Shown here: positions 29,513-40,519 of the stretch, in pieces
How the letters are laid out: every line of letters starts with the position of its first letter
Position numbering within the stretch: the stretch's first letter is position 1
Assembly: GCF_000514815.1 (NCBI RefSeq)
Contig: NZ_AZWQ01000020.1
Coordinates: 1 to 64,000 of the forward strand
DNA from: Salinispora fenicalii
GTDB lineage: Bacteria; Actinomycetota; Actinomycetes; Mycobacteriales; Micromonosporaceae
Direction of reading: 5' to 3'
DNA: 64,000 nt
Program-made: the position numbers and the translations under genes
Notes under the pieces: generated by a model
Told to the model about the DNA's origin: nothing
The model's input: the letters and a program-made list of their open reading frames with translations, nothing else
The model's database searches: none

Positions 29513-30493
29513 ATGGCGATGACGGCGGCGGTTAAGGACGAGCTGAGCCGGGTTGACGTGCCCAAGCCCTGCTGCCGGCGGGCGGAGATGGCGGCGCTGC
29601 TGCGCTTCGCCGGCGGGTTGCACATCGTCTCCGGTCGGGTGGTCGTGGAGGCCGAGTTGGACACCGGGGCGGTGGCCCGGCGGCTGCGGCGGGAGATCGC
29701 CGAGGTCTACGGCTACCCCAGCGAGATCCACGTCCTCGCCTCCGGTGGTCTGCGCAAAGGCAGCCACTTCATCGTGCGGGTGGTCAAGGACGGCGAGTTC
29801 CTGGCCCGGCAGACCGGGTTGCTCGATGTCCGTGGTCGTCCGGTGCGGGGCCTGCCACCGCACGTGGTGGCCGCCAACGTCTGCTGCGCGGTCTCGGCGT
29901 GGCGCGGCGCCTTCATGGCGCACGGTTCGTTGACCGAGCCGGGTCGCTCCAGTGCGATGGAGATCACCTGCCCCGGCCCGGAGTCGGCACTTGCTCTGGT
30001 CGGCGCGGCCCGCCGGATCGGCATCGCCGCGAAGAACCGCGAGGTGCGCGGCGTGGACCGGGTGGTCGTCAAGGACGGTGACGCCATCGCCGCCCTGCTC
30101 ACCCGGATCGGTGCCCACGCCAGCGTGCTGGCCTGGGAGGAACGTCGGGTCCGGCGGGAGGTGCGGGCCACCGCGAACCGGTTGGCGAACTTCGATGACG
30201 CGAACCTGCGACGGTCGGCGCGCGCCGCGGTCGCCGCCGCCGCCCGGGTCACCCGTGCCCTGGAGATCCTTGCCGACGACGCGCCGCATCACCTGACCTC
30301 GGCTGGGCGGCTGCGGCTGGAGCACCGCCAGGCATCGCTGGAGGAACTGGGCGCGCTCGCCGACCCGCCGTTGACCAAGGACGCGATCGCCGGGCGGATC
30401 CGGCGGCTGCTCGCGCTCGCCGACAAGCGCGCCCGCGATCTCGGCATCCCGGATACCGAAGCGGCAGTCACGCCGGACATGCTCGTGGTCTGA
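29513..30493 (+). CDS. whiA: DNA-binding sporulation/division regulator WhiA
   Basis: A 326-residue WhiA: an N-terminal LAGLIDADG homing-endonuclease-like domain lacking nuclease residues (residues 1-200) joined to a C-terminal helix-turn-helix DNA-binding domain (about 225-310, with [20 protein letters not shown]). In Streptomyces WhiA works with WhiB to start sporulation septation genes; orthologues occur in most Gram-positives. Start ATG 29513 gives the family N-terminus [14 protein letters not shown] and is preceded by GAGAGGA. It follows yvcK by 54 bp in the conserved cluster, upstream of gap. Confidence 0.96.
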   Translation: MAMTAAVKDELSRVDVPKPCCRRAEMAALLRFAGGLHIVSGRVVVEAELDTGAVARRLRREIAEVYGYPSEIHVLASGGLRKGSHFIVRVVKDGEFLARQTGLLDVRGRPVRGLPPHVVAANVCCAVSAWRGAFMAHGSLTEPGRSSAMEITCPGPESALALVGAARRIGIAAKNREVRGVDRVVVKDGDAIAALLTRIGAHASVLAWEERRVRREVRATANRLANFDDANLRRSARAAVAAAARVTRALEILADDAPHHLTSAGRLRLEHRQASLEELGALADPPLTKDAIAGRIRRLLALADKRARDLGIPDTEAAVTPDMLVV

Positions 30494-30563
30494 TAGGACG
30501 GTGGTGGCTTACGGGGCGGCAGGATCGCCACCCGCCGCAGCGTGAACCCCCGTGCTCGGATAG

Positions 30564-31763
<1,200 letters not shown>

Positions 31764-31815
31764 GTGCGCGTAGGCAGCTCGCGGGGGGCCTGGTGACGAA
31801 GGGAAGGTCGGTCCG

Positions 31816-33015
31816 GTGACTATCCGCACCCTCGACGACCTGCTCGCCGAGGAGGTAACGGGTCGGCGGGTGTTGGTCCGCGCGGACCTGAACGTCCCGC
31901 TCGACAAGCAGACTGGTCAGATCACCGACGACGGCCGGATCCGGGCCGTGCTGCCGACCCTGGGCGCCCTGGTCCAGGCCGGCGCGAAGGTGGTCGTCTG
32001 CTCCCACCTGGGGCGGCCGAAGGGCAGCCCCGACCCGGCGTTCAGCCTGCGCCCGGTCGCCGGGCGGCTCGGTGAGCTGCTCGGCGCGCCGGTGCACTTC
32101 GCCGAGGACACGGTCGGCGACTCGGCCCGGTCCACCGTGGCCGGCCTCGCCGACGGTCAGGTCGCCCTGCTGGAAAACCTCCGGTTCAACCCGGGTGAGA
32201 CCAGCAAGGACGAGGCGGAGCGGGGCGCCTTCGCCGACCAGCTCGCCGCGCTCGCCGACGCGTACGTGGACGACGCGTTCGGCGCGGTGCACCGTCGACA
32301 CGCCAGCGTGTACGACGTACCGGCCCGGCTGCCGCACGTGGCGGGCCGGCTGGTGCTGCGCGAGGTGGAGGTGCTCGGCACCCTCGCCGGGGAGCCGGAC
32401 CGCCCGTACGTGGTGGTGCTCGGTGGGTCGAAGGTCTCCGACAAGCTGGCGGTGATCGAGGCGTTGCTGCCGAAGGTCGACCGGCTGCTGGTCGGCGGCG
32501 GCATGTGTTTCACCTTCCTCAAGGCGCAGGGTCACGAGGTGGGCTCCTCGCTGTTGGAGGAGGAGATGGTCGAGACCTGTCGGAGCCTGCTGGAGCGGGC
32601 CGATGGCAAGATCATGCTTCCGGTTGACGTGGTGGCGGCGGACGCGTTTGCCCCCGACGCCGCGCACGACACGGTGCGGGCCGACGGGATCCCCAGCAAG
32701 CGGGTCGGGCTCGACATCGGCCCGGAGACGGTGGCTGGTTTCGCCGCCGCGTTGCGGGACGCTCGGACGATCTTCTGGAACGGCCCGATGGGCGTGTTCG
32801 AGATGGCGGCCTTCGCGCACGGCACCCGCGGCGTCGCCGAGGCGATCGCGAAGTCGGACGCGTTCACCGTGGTCGGCGGCGGCGACTCCGCCGCCGCGGT
32901 GCGGGCCCTCGGCCTCGACGAGCAGGCGTTCAGCCACATCTCAACCGGCGGTGGCGCCAGTCTTGAGTACCTGGAGGGCAAGACCCTCCCCGGCATCGCG
33001 GCCTTGGAGAACTGA
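31816..33015 (+). CDS. pgk: Phosphoglycerate kinase
   Basis: A 399-residue cytosolic kinase transferring phosphate from 1,3-bisphosphoglycerate to ADP. The signature [13 protein letters not shown] (about residues 17-29) is present, with substrate-site residues in CSHLGRPKG and the nucleotide-binding GGGDSAAAV (about 354) near the C-terminus. GTG start at 31816 is preceded by GAAGGGAAGG. It lies 52 bp after gap and its stop TGA is immediately followed by the tpiA ATG, so translation is probably coupled. Confidence 0.97.
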   Translation: MTIRTLDDLLAEEVTGRRVLVRADLNVPLDKQTGQITDDGRIRAVLPTLGALVQAGAKVVVCSHLGRPKGSPDPAFSLRPVAGRLGELLGAPVHFAEDTVGDSARSTVAGLADGQVALLENLRFNPGETSKDEAERGAFADQLAALADAYVDDAFGAVHRRHASVYDVPARLPHVAGRLVLREVEVLGTLAGEPDRPYVVVLGGSKVSDKLAVIEALLPKVDRLLVGGGMCFTFLKAQGHEVGSSLLEEEMVETCRSLLERADGKIMLPVDVVAADAFAPDAAHDTVRADGIPSKRVGLDIGPETVAGFAAALRDARTIFWNGPMGVFEMAAFAHGTRGVAEAIAKSDAFTVVGGGDSAAAVRALGLDEQAFSHISTGGGASLEYLEGKTLPGIAALEN

Positions 33016-33807
33016 ATGGCCAACCCCACCCGCCGGCCCCTGATGGCCGGCAACTGGAAGATGAACCTTAACCATCTCGAGGCGAATCTGCTGGTGCAGA
33101 AGCTCGCCGCGAGTCTCACCGCGCAGCAACTCACCGATGTCGAGACGGTGGTGCTGCCGCCGTTCACCGACCTACGGACGGTGCAGACCGCCGTGGACGG
33201 GGACAAGCTGCTGGTTGGCTATGGCGCGCAGGACCTCTCGCCGCACGCGTCGGGTGCGCACACCGGTGACATCGCCGGGCCGATGCTGACGAAGCTGGGC
33301 TGCACCTACGTGACGGTCGGCCACTCCGAGCGGCGGGCGAACCACTACGAGGATGACGCGGTCGTCAACGCGAAGGTGCAGGCGGCCCTCACCCATGGCC
33401 TCAGCCCGATCCTCTGCGTGGGGGAGGGGCTGGACGTCCGGGAGCAGGGCAGCCAGGTGGTGCACTGCAACGACCAGCTCGACGCCGCCCTCAAGGGGAT
33501 CTCCGCCGAGCAGGTGACCCAGGTTGTCGTCGCGTACGAGCCGGTCTGGGCGATCGGCACCGGCAAGACGGCCACCCCGGAGGACGCCCAGGAGGTGTGT
33601 GGGGCGCTCCGTCAGCGCCTTGCCGGGCACTTCGGTTCGGAGACGGCCGATCAGGTTCGGATCCTGTACGGCGGGTCGGTCAAGTCGTCGAACGTAGCTG
33701 CCATCATGGCTCAGCCGGACGTGGACGGCGCCCTTGTCGGCGGCGCCAGCCTGGACGCTGAGGAGTTCGCGAAGATCTGCCGGTTCCCGGAGCACACCAC
33801 CGGCTGA
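33016..33807 (+). CDS. tpiA: Triosephosphate isomerase
   Basis: A 263-residue TIM barrel interconverting dihydroxyacetone phosphate and glyceraldehyde 3-phosphate. N-terminal AGNWKMN carries the substrate-binding Asn and Lys, HSERR (about residue 103) the catalytic His, and [10 protein letters not shown] (about 175) the catalytic Glu with the flexible loop following. The phosphate-binding YGGSVKSSN is at about 219. The ATG abuts the pgk stop with no gap. Closes the glycolytic operon; secG follows after 96 bp. Confidence 0.97.
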   Translation: MANPTRRPLMAGNWKMNLNHLEANLLVQKLAASLTAQQLTDVETVVLPPFTDLRTVQTAVDGDKLLVGYGAQDLSPHASGAHTGDIAGPMLTKLGCTYVTVGHSERRANHYEDDAVVNAKVQAALTHGLSPILCVGEGLDVREQGSQVVHCNDQLDAALKGISAEQVTQVVVAYEPVWAIGTGKTATPEDAQEVCGALRQRLAGHFGSETADQVRILYGGSVKSSNVAAIMAQPDVDGALVGGASLDAEEFAKICRFPEHTTG

Positions 33808-33903
33808 TCACTTCGCTATCCTTGACTCCGCCCGTCCGCCGGTCGGTGCCGCCGTGCCCGTTCTGCTCGGGCGAGGATCGCAACGAGAGGACTGTCCCCC
33901 GCC

Positions 33904-34164
33904 ATGCCGATCTGGTTCGCGTACACGTTGATCGTGTTGTTGGTCATTACGAGCGTCATGCTCACCCTGCTGATCCTGCTACACCGGGGTAAGGGCGGTG
34001 GGATGTCCAGCATGTTCGGCGGCGGGGTCAGCTCCAGCCTGGCTGGGTCGTCGGTCGCGGAGAAGAACCTGGACCGTTACACCGTTCTGGTGGGCATCGT
34101 CTGGTTCGCCTGCATCGTCGGTCTTGGGCTCTGGCTGCGTCTTCAGCAGTCCAGCCTCGGCTGA
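33904..34164 (+). CDS. secG: Preprotein translocase subunit SecG
   Basis: An 86-residue membrane protein with two transmembrane helices (residues about 4-26 and 58-77) flanking the conserved cytoplasmic loop HRGKGGGMSSMFGGG. SecG assists the SecYE channel in protein export. A ribosome-binding site AACGAGAGGA precedes the ATG, and TATCCT at 33817-33822 could serve as its own -10 box. Typical actinobacterial position after tpiA. Followed by two hairpins at the junction with pgl. Confidence 0.93.
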   Translation: MPIWFAYTLIVLLVITSVMLTLLILLHRGKGGGMSSMFGGGVSSSLAGSSVAEKNLDRYTVLVGIVWFACIVGLGLWLRLQQSSLG

Positions 34165-34185
34165 GCCCAGCACGTCGAGTCACCA

Positions 34186-34220
34186 CCGCGCGCGGTTCGT
34201 CTTCGGACGACCGCGCGCGG
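34186..34220 (+). terminator. UUCG-loop terminator after secG
   Basis: Ten-bp outer arms CCGCGCGCGG plus an inner 5-bp stem TCGTC/GACGA closed by a C(UUCG)G tetraloop, with one bulged T. Very stable; followed by TTCCGCTTC. Confidence 0.8.
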
Positions 34221-34252
34221 TTCCGCTTCACCCATCCAGCTGTCGGTGTTGC

Positions 34253-34294
34253 CGCCCAGCGGTGCCGCAGCGTACGCTGCGGCACCGCTGGGCG
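34253..34294. terminator. Perfect 42-bp palindrome at convergent gene junction
   Basis: Two 21-bp arms with no spacer, located between the secG terminator and the pgl stop (34301). It should fold in both transcripts and act as a bidirectional terminator; protein binding is possible but not needed to explain it. Confidence 0.7.
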
Positions 34295-34300
34295 GGCAGG

Positions 34301-35071
34301 TCAGCGGAGGCTGCGGAAACGGGCGGGTAGGTCGGCGGCGGCGCTCCGATCCAGCAGCCAGAGCGTGCGGTTGATGCCGCGCACACCCGCGGCCGGTAGC
34401 TGCACCGGCCCCGCACCAGCCAGCGCCAGGCCGACCGCGCGGGCTTTGTCCGCGCCGCTGGCGACCAGCCAGACCTCCTCCGCAGTGTTGATTGTCGGCA
34501 GGGTGAGGGTGGTCCGGATCGGCGGCGGCTTCGGGCTACCCCGGACGGCACTGACCGGCCGGCTCTCGTAGTGCACCGGATGCTCCGGGAAGACCGATGC
34601 CACGTGCCCGTCCTCACCCACGCCCAGCAGGAGCACGTCAAAGTGGGGGAGAGCGGCGGTGCCGGGGCGGGCTGCCTGGGCCAGCTCCGCCGCGTACCGG
34701 GCGGCGGCCTCCTCCGGGTCGCTGCCGGCCGGGTCGTCCGAAGCCGGCATCGGGTGCACCCGGGCCGGGTCTAGCGGCACCGCGTCCAGGAGCGCCGCCC
34801 GGGCCTGCGTCGCGTTGCGCTGCGGGTCACCCTCGGGCAGGAACCGTTCGTCGCCCCACCAGACGTCCACCCGGGACCAGTCGACCGCCTCGCGGGCGGG
34901 CAGGGCCGCCAAGGCCCGGTAGACGGCGGCGGCGATCCGCCCGCCGGTCAACACCACTGACGCCTGACCGCGCCCGGTCTGCGCATCGAGGATTCGGACC
35001 AGTAACCGGGCGGCCACCGCCTGCGCCAACAGATCGGCGTCGGCGTGGACCGCGATACTCGCCTCGCTCAT
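34301..35071 (-). CDS. pgl: 6-phosphogluconolactonase
   Basis: A 256-residue DevB-type lactonase that hydrolyses 6-phosphogluconolactone in the oxidative pentose phosphate pathway. Visible family blocks are VVLTGGRIAAAVY (about residue 39), WWGDERFLP (about 70), and LLLGVGEDGHVASVFPEHP (about 146-164), which includes the catalytic region. Its ATG (35069-35071) overlaps the opcA stop by 4 bases (ATGA), so it is the translationally coupled last gene of the minus-strand tkt-tal-pgi-zwf-opcA-pgl operon. The stop lies 6 bp from a large palindromic terminator. Confidence 0.94.
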   Translation of the reverse strand: MSEASIAVHADADLLAQAVAARLLVRILDAQTGRGQASVVLTGGRIAAAVYRALAALPAREAVDWSRVDVWWGDERFLPEGDPQRNATQARAALLDAVPLDPARVHPMPASDDPAGSDPEEAAARYAAELAQAARPGTAALPHFDVLLLGVGEDGHVASVFPEHPVHYESRPVSAVRGSPKPPPIRTTLTLPTINTAEEVWLVASGADKARAVGLALAGAGPVQLPAAGVRGINRTLWLLDRSAAADLPARFRSLR

Positions 35072-36081
35072 GCCCGCGCGATCCCAGCGTGCGCGGTGAT
35101 CCCCGCCTCGGCCCGCCGGGCCTGAGCCGGGTCCTTCCAGACATGCACCCGCTGGGCGGGACGGCGTTGCAGCCCGGAGAGCCCCGTGGCGGCGCCGAGC
35201 GCCTCCGCGTACACCTGGTCCGCGTCGAGCCGGCGTAACTCCTCGGCCAGCTCGTCGCCGAGGGGCCGGCGCACCAGCGGCAGGAGGCGGTCATCCTGGC
35301 CGGTGCGGCGGAACACCGCCATGCTGTCGTTGCGGGTCAGCGTCAGCTCGTCGCCGTTGGCGCAGCGCAATTGCACCTCATGCATCCGGGAGTACTGGTC
35401 GGTGTGCCGCCACTCGGGGTCGATCCCCAGCCGGGAGGCGAGCCAGCCGCGCATCAGCGCGGCCGTCGGATCGGTCGGTGGCGCCACCACGGTCGCCGCG
35501 GTGACTCGCGCCTCGGTGGTGTCGAAGGCGCCCGCCACCAGGGTGCGCCACAACGTGACCCGGGTCCAGGCCAGGTCGGTGTCGCCGGGCGCGTAGTCGT
35601 GCGCCCGCTGTCGCAGCGCCTCGATCGGGTTATCGGCCTGCGCGGTGTCGGTGATGCGCCGGTCGGCCACCACACCCAGGAAGTCGGTGGCGATCTCGGC
35701 GGGCGGATCCCCGTGCCACCAGGTCACCACCGGTACGTCCGGCACCAGCAGCGGCATCACCACCGACTCGGCGTGCAGGGCCAGCCGCCCGTGCATTCGG
35801 GCCACCACCGCCTCGCCAGGGCCGAGCCGGCCTCCCACCACGATCTCCGCGTCCAGCCGGTTCCGGTTCCGATCCACGTCAGAACGGACCACGATCAGCA
35901 GCCGGCACGGGTGGGCGGCGGAAGCGATCGTCGCCGCTGCCTCCGCCTCGCGGACCCGCTTCTCGTCCACCACCACGACCAGGGTGAGTGCCATGCCACT
36001 GGCCACCCCGCCGGCACTGCGCCGTTCGGCAGCGAGCGCCTTGACCACCTCGTTGCCGGTGGTGTCCCACAGGCCGATCAT
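35068..36081 (-). CDS. opcA: Glucose-6-phosphate dehydrogenase assembly protein OpcA
   Basis: A 337-residue OpcA, the actinobacterial and cyanobacterial factor that binds glucose-6-phosphate dehydrogenase and promotes its active oligomer. The N-terminus MIGLWDTTGNEVVKALA, the central block VPDVPVVTWWHGDPP and the C-terminal GDELTLTRND are typical. No catalytic motif is expected. The start at 36081 is chosen for the conserved N-terminus; a frame extending to 36183 overlaps zwf. It follows zwf with 34 bp between and overlaps pgl, which fits its role as partner of Zwf. Confidence 0.95.
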   Translation of the reverse strand: MIGLWDTTGNEVVKALAAERRSAGGVASGMALTLVVVVDEKRVREAEAAATIASAAHPCRLLIVVRSDVDRNRNRLDAEIVVGGRLGPGEAVVARMHGRLALHAESVVMPLLVPDVPVVTWWHGDPPAEIATDFLGVVADRRITDTAQADNPIEALRQRAHDYAPGDTDLAWTRVTLWRTLVAGAFDTTEARVTAATVVAPPTDPTAALMRGWLASRLGIDPEWRHTDQYSRMHEVQLRCANGDELTLTRNDSMAVFRRTGQDDRLLPLVRRPLGDELAEELRRLDADQVYAEALGAATGLSGLQRRPAQRVHVWKDPAQARRAEAGITAHAGIARA

Positions 36082-36115
36082 CGCTGCCTCCCGGTCTGCT
36101 CGCGTCGTTCGGTCG

Positions 36116-37633
36116 TCACGCCCGCCGCCAGGTGCGGCCCGTCCGGGCCAGCATCTCGTCGGCGCGGCGGGGACCCCATTCACCGGATCGGTAGGGCTCC
36201 GGTTTCGTGTCCGCCCACGCCTGCTCCAACGGGTCCACCACCCGCCAGCTCTGTTCGACCTCGGCGGCGTCCGGGAAGAGGGTCCGGTCGCCGATCAGGA
36301 CATCCAGCACCAGCCGCTCGTACGCCTTCGGACTGGCCTCGGTGAACGCCTCGCCGTACTGGAAGTCCATCGCGATGTCGCGGACCTCCATCGCGGTCCC
36401 GGGCACCTTGGAGCCGAACTTGAGGACCACCCCCTCGTCCGGCTGGACCCGGATGACGAGTTGGTTGTTGCCCAGCGACTCCACATCGGCGTCGTTGAAC
36501 GGCAGGTGCGGGGCCTTCTTGAACATAATCGCGACTTCGGTTACCTGCCGGGGCATTCGCTTGCCGGCGCGGATGTAGAAGGGCACCCCCGCCCACCGGC
36601 GGTTCTGGATGCCAAGCTGCACCGCGACGTAGGTCTCGGTGGTCGATTCCGCCGGGACCCCCTTCTCGTCCAGGTAGCCGAGCGCGCGTTCGCCGCCAAC
36701 CCAGCCGGGCAGGTACTGGCCGCGTACGGTCCCCTGGTCCACATCGGGTGGCAGGGTGATGGCCTTGAGTACCTTGAGCTTCTCGGCGCGGATCTCGTCG
36801 GCGGCGAAGCTGGTGGGCTCCTCCATCGCGACCAGCGCGAGCAGCTGAAGGAGATGGTTTTGGAGTACGTCCCGGGCGGCACCAGCGGTGTCGTAGAACC
36901 CGGCCCGGGTGCCGATGCCCACGTCCTCGGCCATGGTGATCTGCACCGAGTCGACGTATCTCGAGTTCCACAACGGCTCGAACAGGTTGTTGGCGAACCG
37001 CAGGGCGAGGATGTTCTGAACCGTCTCCTTGCCCAAGTAGTGGTCGATGCGGAAGACGTCCCGGCGGGTGAAGACCTCGTCCACCAGGTCGTTGAGCTCC
37101 TTCGCCGAGGGCAGGTCATGCCCGAACGGCTTCTCGACCACAACCCGGCGCCACCCGCCGGAGCTGGCATTATCCGCCATTCCGGTGCGGGCGAGCTGCT
37201 TGAGCACCACCGGGAACGCCGCCGGGGGGATGGCGAAGTAGAAGGCGGCGTTGCCGGGGATTCCGTGCGTCTGGCGTAGCTTCCCCAACACCCCTGCGAG
37301 TTGGTCGAAGGCGTCATCGTCGTCGAACGCCCCGCCGACAAACTTGATGTTGCCGGCCAGCCGCGCCCACACCTCTTCCCGCCACGGCGTGCGGGCGTGT
37401 GCCTTCGCCGCCGCTTGGGCGAGGGACTCGAAGTCGCCGTCACCCCAGTCCCGGCGGGCGAAGCCGAGCACGACGAAGCTCGGGGGCAACAGCCCCCGGT
37501 TCGCGAGGTCGTACACCGCCGGTAGCAGCTTCTTGCGGGCCAGGTCCCCGGTAACGCCGAAGATGACCAGAGCACAGGGTTCCGGGATGCGGGGCAGCCG
37601 TCGATCCTGCGGGTTGCGTAACGGGTTTGTCAC
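36116..37633 (-). CDS. zwf: Glucose-6-phosphate 1-dehydrogenase
   Basis: A 505-residue NADP-dependent dehydrogenase making 6-phosphogluconolactone, the entry enzyme of the oxidative pentose phosphate pathway. The coenzyme loop is [13 protein letters not shown] (about residues 24-36) and the active-site motif is [13 protein letters not shown] (about 195-207; Asp-His pair). The GTG at 37631-37633 has GAGGAG 6 nt upstream on its strand and gives a start matching homologues; the longer frame to 37714 is not conserved. Lies 31 bp after pgi in the operon and directly before opcA. Confidence 0.97.
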   Translation of the reverse strand: MTNPLRNPQDRRLPRIPEPCALVIFGVTGDLARKKLLPAVYDLANRGLLPPSFVVLGFARRDWGDGDFESLAQAAAKAHARTPWREEVWARLAGNIKFVGGAFDDDDAFDQLAGVLGKLRQTHGIPGNAAFYFAIPPAAFPVVLKQLARTGMADNASSGGWRRVVVEKPFGHDLPSAKELNDLVDEVFTRRDVFRIDHYLGKETVQNILALRFANNLFEPLWNSRYVDSVQITMAEDVGIGTRAGFYDTAGAARDVLQNHLLQLLALVAMEEPTSFAADEIRAEKLKVLKAITLPPDVDQGTVRGQYLPGWVGGERALGYLDEKGVPAESTTETYVAVQLGIQNRRWAGVPFYIRAGKRMPRQVTEVAIMFKKAPHLPFNDADVESLGNNQLVIRVQPDEGVVLKFGSKVPGTAMEVRDIAMDFQYGEAFTEASPKAYERLVLDVLIGDRTLFPDAAEVEQSWRVVDPLEQAWADTKPEPYRSGEWGPRRADEMLARTGRTWRRA

Positions 37634-37664
37634 GCCGTCTCCTCGCTCCGCCTTGTTATATCCG

Positions 37665-39329
37665 TCATCGTCGCTTGGGTAGCGCGCCAGCCGCCTCCAA
37701 CAGCTGCGCCACACCCGCCGACCGGTCGGTCAGGTGTAGCCGCAGCACCGGACGCTTCCGGTCAGCCAGGGCCTGCCGGTCGCCGGCGGCCTGCGCCGCC
37801 TGCAACTCCCCGAAGCTGTACGGCTTCCCGGGCACCGGCAGATCAACGTCGACCGTACCGGTTAGCTGGAGGAAACTGCCCACCTGCGGGCCGCCCTTGT
37901 GATATTGCCCGGTGGAGTGCAGGAACCGGGGGCCCCAGCCGAAGGTCACCGGCGGGTTGATGGCCTCGGCCAACGCGGGGCGGAGCCGGGCTGCTTCCGC
38001 GTCGGCCCCGCGGTCGAGGTACGCCATGACCGCGAGATACCCGTCGTCATCCACGCCGTCGATCAGCCAGCGCAAGGCGCCGGCCAGGTCGTTCGGCACG
38101 TCCGCCGGGGCGTACACCTCGATCGCGCCTTCAGTGAACGACGGCTGTTCCGTCGGCGCGCCCGAGGCCAGGATCTTGTTGGTGTTCTCCTTGCTCTCGG
38201 TGACGTTCGGTTGGTTGAACGTGTCGATGCCGAGTACCACGCCGGCGACCGCGACCGCGTACTCCCAGGCGAGGAACTGCGCCCCCAACGGCCCGTTGAC
38301 CGCCACGTCCGGCGTGCCACCGGCACGTTCCCCGCCGCTGAGTTCCCCGGCGGTCAGCGCCCCGCCGTAGCTGATGGTGAGGATGTCTGCGCCGGTGGCG
38401 CCCGGGCTGGTCGGCGACTCGACGACGACCGGCAGGATGCCGATTCCGGACTTGCCGGTCGACTCGGCGATCAACTGTTCGGCCCAGTCACCGAGCCCGT
38501 CGATTCCGCTGCCGTCCGAGACCAGCGCCACCTTGTCCCGGCCGGCGGTGGCCGCCGCACCCAGCGCGGCACCCAGCGCCAGCGCCGGATTGTCCCGCTC
38601 GGCGGCCAACGACCCGGCGAAGGCCTCGGCCTGGTCCAGCAGTTCGGCCACCTCGACCCCGGCCAGCGCCGTCGGAACGAGTCCGAACGCGGTCAGCGCG
38701 GCGAAGCGCCCGCCGACGTTCGGGTCGGCCAGCACGGTGAACGCGCCCATTTCGGCAGCGGTCGCCGCCAGCGGCGAGCCCGGGTCGGTAACGATCACGA
38801 AGTGCCGTCCGGCCTCCGCCTCGGACATCCCCGCGTCGAGGAACGCCTGCCAGTACGCGCGCCGCTGGCTGTCGGTCTCCACGGTTGAACCGGACTTGCT
38901 GGCCACCACGACGACGGTCCGCTCCAGGCGGTCGGCGAGCGCCGCCCGGATCTGGCCCGGATCGGTGGTGTCCAGGATGGTCAGCGGCCGGCCGAGCGTC
39001 CGGGCGATCACCTCGGGAGCCAGCGACGAACCACCCATCCCACAGAGCACCACGTGGTCCAGGTCGGCCAGTTCCGAGGTCAGCTCGGCGAGTTGCGGAA
39101 GCAGCTCCCGGCTACGGGTGTGGGTGTCGACCCAACCCAGCCGAATCCGCGCCTCGTCCTGGGCCTCCGGCCCCCAGAGCGTGGGGTCCTTCGCCGCCAG
39201 TTTGCCGGGAATGCCGGCCGTGGTCACCGCGGTCCGGGTGGAGGCGGCCGCGGCCTGGTCGACCGCGTCCGCCCCGCGCACGGAGAGGCCCGCAGCGGCC
39301 TCGACGGGCTGTCCGTGAAGCTCGCTCAC
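37665..39329 (-). CDS. pgi: Glucose-6-phosphate isomerase
   Basis: A 554-residue member of the actinobacterial/cyanobacterial PGI group that accompanies transaldolase. Two SIS-type domains are visible: [13 protein letters not shown] (about residue 94), [12 protein letters not shown] (about 142) and DPGSPLA, with [12 protein letters not shown] and [12 protein letters not shown] towards the C-terminus. It converts fructose 6-phosphate and glucose 6-phosphate, feeding Zwf. ATG overlaps the tal stop by 4 bases (ATGA), so the two are coupled; in some actinobacteria these genes are fused. Cytosolic. Confidence 0.94.
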   Translation of the reverse strand: MSELHGQPVEAAAGLSVRGADAVDQAAAASTRTAVTTAGIPGKLAAKDPTLWGPEAQDEARIRLGWVDTHTRSRELLPQLAELTSELADLDHVVLCGMGGSSLAPEVIARTLGRPLTILDTTDPGQIRAALADRLERTVVVVASKSGSTVETDSQRRAYWQAFLDAGMSEAEAGRHFVIVTDPGSPLAATAAEMGAFTVLADPNVGGRFAALTAFGLVPTALAGVEVAELLDQAEAFAGSLAAERDNPALALGAALGAAATAGRDKVALVSDGSGIDGLGDWAEQLIAESTGKSGIGILPVVVESPTSPGATGADILTISYGGALTAGELSGGERAGGTPDVAVNGPLGAQFLAWEYAVAVAGVVLGIDTFNQPNVTESKENTNKILASGAPTEQPSFTEGAIEVYAPADVPNDLAGALRWLIDGVDDDGYLAVMAYLDRGADAEAARLRPALAEAINPPVTFGWGPRFLHSTGQYHKGGPQVGSFLQLTGTVDVDLPVPGKPYSFGELQAAQAAGDRQALADRKRPVLRLHLTDRSAGVAQLLEAAGALPKRR

Positions 39330-40504
39330 GCGTTGCCTCCCGCCCGCTCGGCGGCCTGCGCGTTGTCGGTGGCGGCGTCGCCGGGGTGGTCGATGCCCCG
39401 GTTGGCGGCGGCAAGGGAGCGGCGGACACCTTCGAGGAGCTCTTTCCAGCTCGCCTCGAACTTCTCCACCCCCTCGCGCTCCAGGGTGTCGATCACGTCG
39501 GTCAGGTCAACCCCCGCCGCGGCCAGGCCCGCGAAGACCTCCCGCGCCTCGTCGTAGCCACCGGTGACGGTGTCACCGCTGGTCTCGCCGTGCTCGGCGT
39601 AGGCGTTGATCACCGGCTCCGGCATCGTGTTGACGGTGCCGGGGGCGATCAGCTCCTCGACGTAGATCACGTCCCGGTAGTCCGGGTTCTTCGTTGAGGT
39701 AGAGGCCCAGAGCGGTCGCTGCGGATGCGCCCCGGCGTCGGCGAGGGCCTGCCACCGGTCGGAGGCGAAGACCTGGCTGTAGCGCTCGTAGGCCAGTCGG
39801 GCGTTGGCGATCGCCGCCCGACCGCGCAGCGCGCCGGCCTGCTCCGAGCCGACCTTCTCCAGCCGCTTGTCGACCTCGGTGTCGACCCGGGAGACGAAGA
39901 ACGACGCCACTGAGCCGATCTTGGACAGGTCGTGGCCGTTCGCCTTCGCCTGCTCCAGGCCGGTCAGGAACGCCTCCATGACCGCCGAGTAGCGGTCCAG
40001 GCCGAAGATCAGCGTGACGTTCACGCTGATCCCCTCGGCCAGGGCGGCGGTGATCGCCGGCAGCCCGGCCTCGGTGGCCGGGATCTTGATGAACAGGTTC
40101 GGCCGGTCCACCAGCCACCAGAGTGCCCGTGCCTCGGCGACGGTCTGGTCGGTCTCGTACGCCAGCCGCGGGTCCACCTCCAGCGAGACCCGTCCGTCCA
40201 CTCCCGCGGTCGCCTCGTACGCCGGTCGCATCACGTCACAGGCCCAGCGCACGTCGTACGCGGTGAGGAGCCGGACCGCCTCCTCGACGTTCACCCCGCG
40301 CATCGCGAGGTCATGCAGCTGCCAGTCGTACTCCTTGGCGTCGCCCAGGGCCTTGGCGAAGATCGTTGGGTTGCTGGTCACCCCAACCAGGTGCTTTTCC
40401 CGGCGTAGCCGGTCCAGCCCGCCGGAGCTGAGTCGCGTCCGCGAAAGATCATCGAGCCAGACCGCCACGCCCGCGGCGGTGAGCTCACCCAGCCTGTCCG
40501 TCAT
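39326..40504 (-). CDS. tal: Transaldolase
   Basis: A 392-residue transaldolase of the long actinobacterial class, transferring a dihydroxyacetone unit between sugar phosphates. The N-terminal [11 protein letters not shown] and [12 protein letters not shown] (about residue 42-53) and the Schiff-base lysine in NLFIKIPAT (about 137-145) are clear, followed by [10 protein letters not shown] and [12 protein letters not shown]. It starts 15 bp after tkt and overlaps pgi, in the middle of the operon. Cytosolic. Confidence 0.95.
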   Translation of the reverse strand: MTDRLGELTAAGVAVWLDDLSRTRLSSGGLDRLRREKHLVGVTSNPTIFAKALGDAKEYDWQLHDLAMRGVNVEEAVRLLTAYDVRWACDVMRPAYEATAGVDGRVSLEVDPRLAYETDQTVAEARALWWLVDRPNLFIKIPATEAGLPAITAALAEGISVNVTLIFGLDRYSAVMEAFLTGLEQAKANGHDLSKIGSVASFFVSRVDTEVDKRLEKVGSEQAGALRGRAAIANARLAYERYSQVFASDRWQALADAGAHPQRPLWASTSTKNPDYRDVIYVEELIAPGTVNTMPEPVINAYAEHGETSGDTVTGGYDEAREVFAGLAAAGVDLTDVIDTLEREGVEKFEASWKELLEGVRRSLAAANRGIDHPGDAATDNAQAAERAGGNA

Positions 40505-40519
40505 GCCGTCGCGCTCCCC

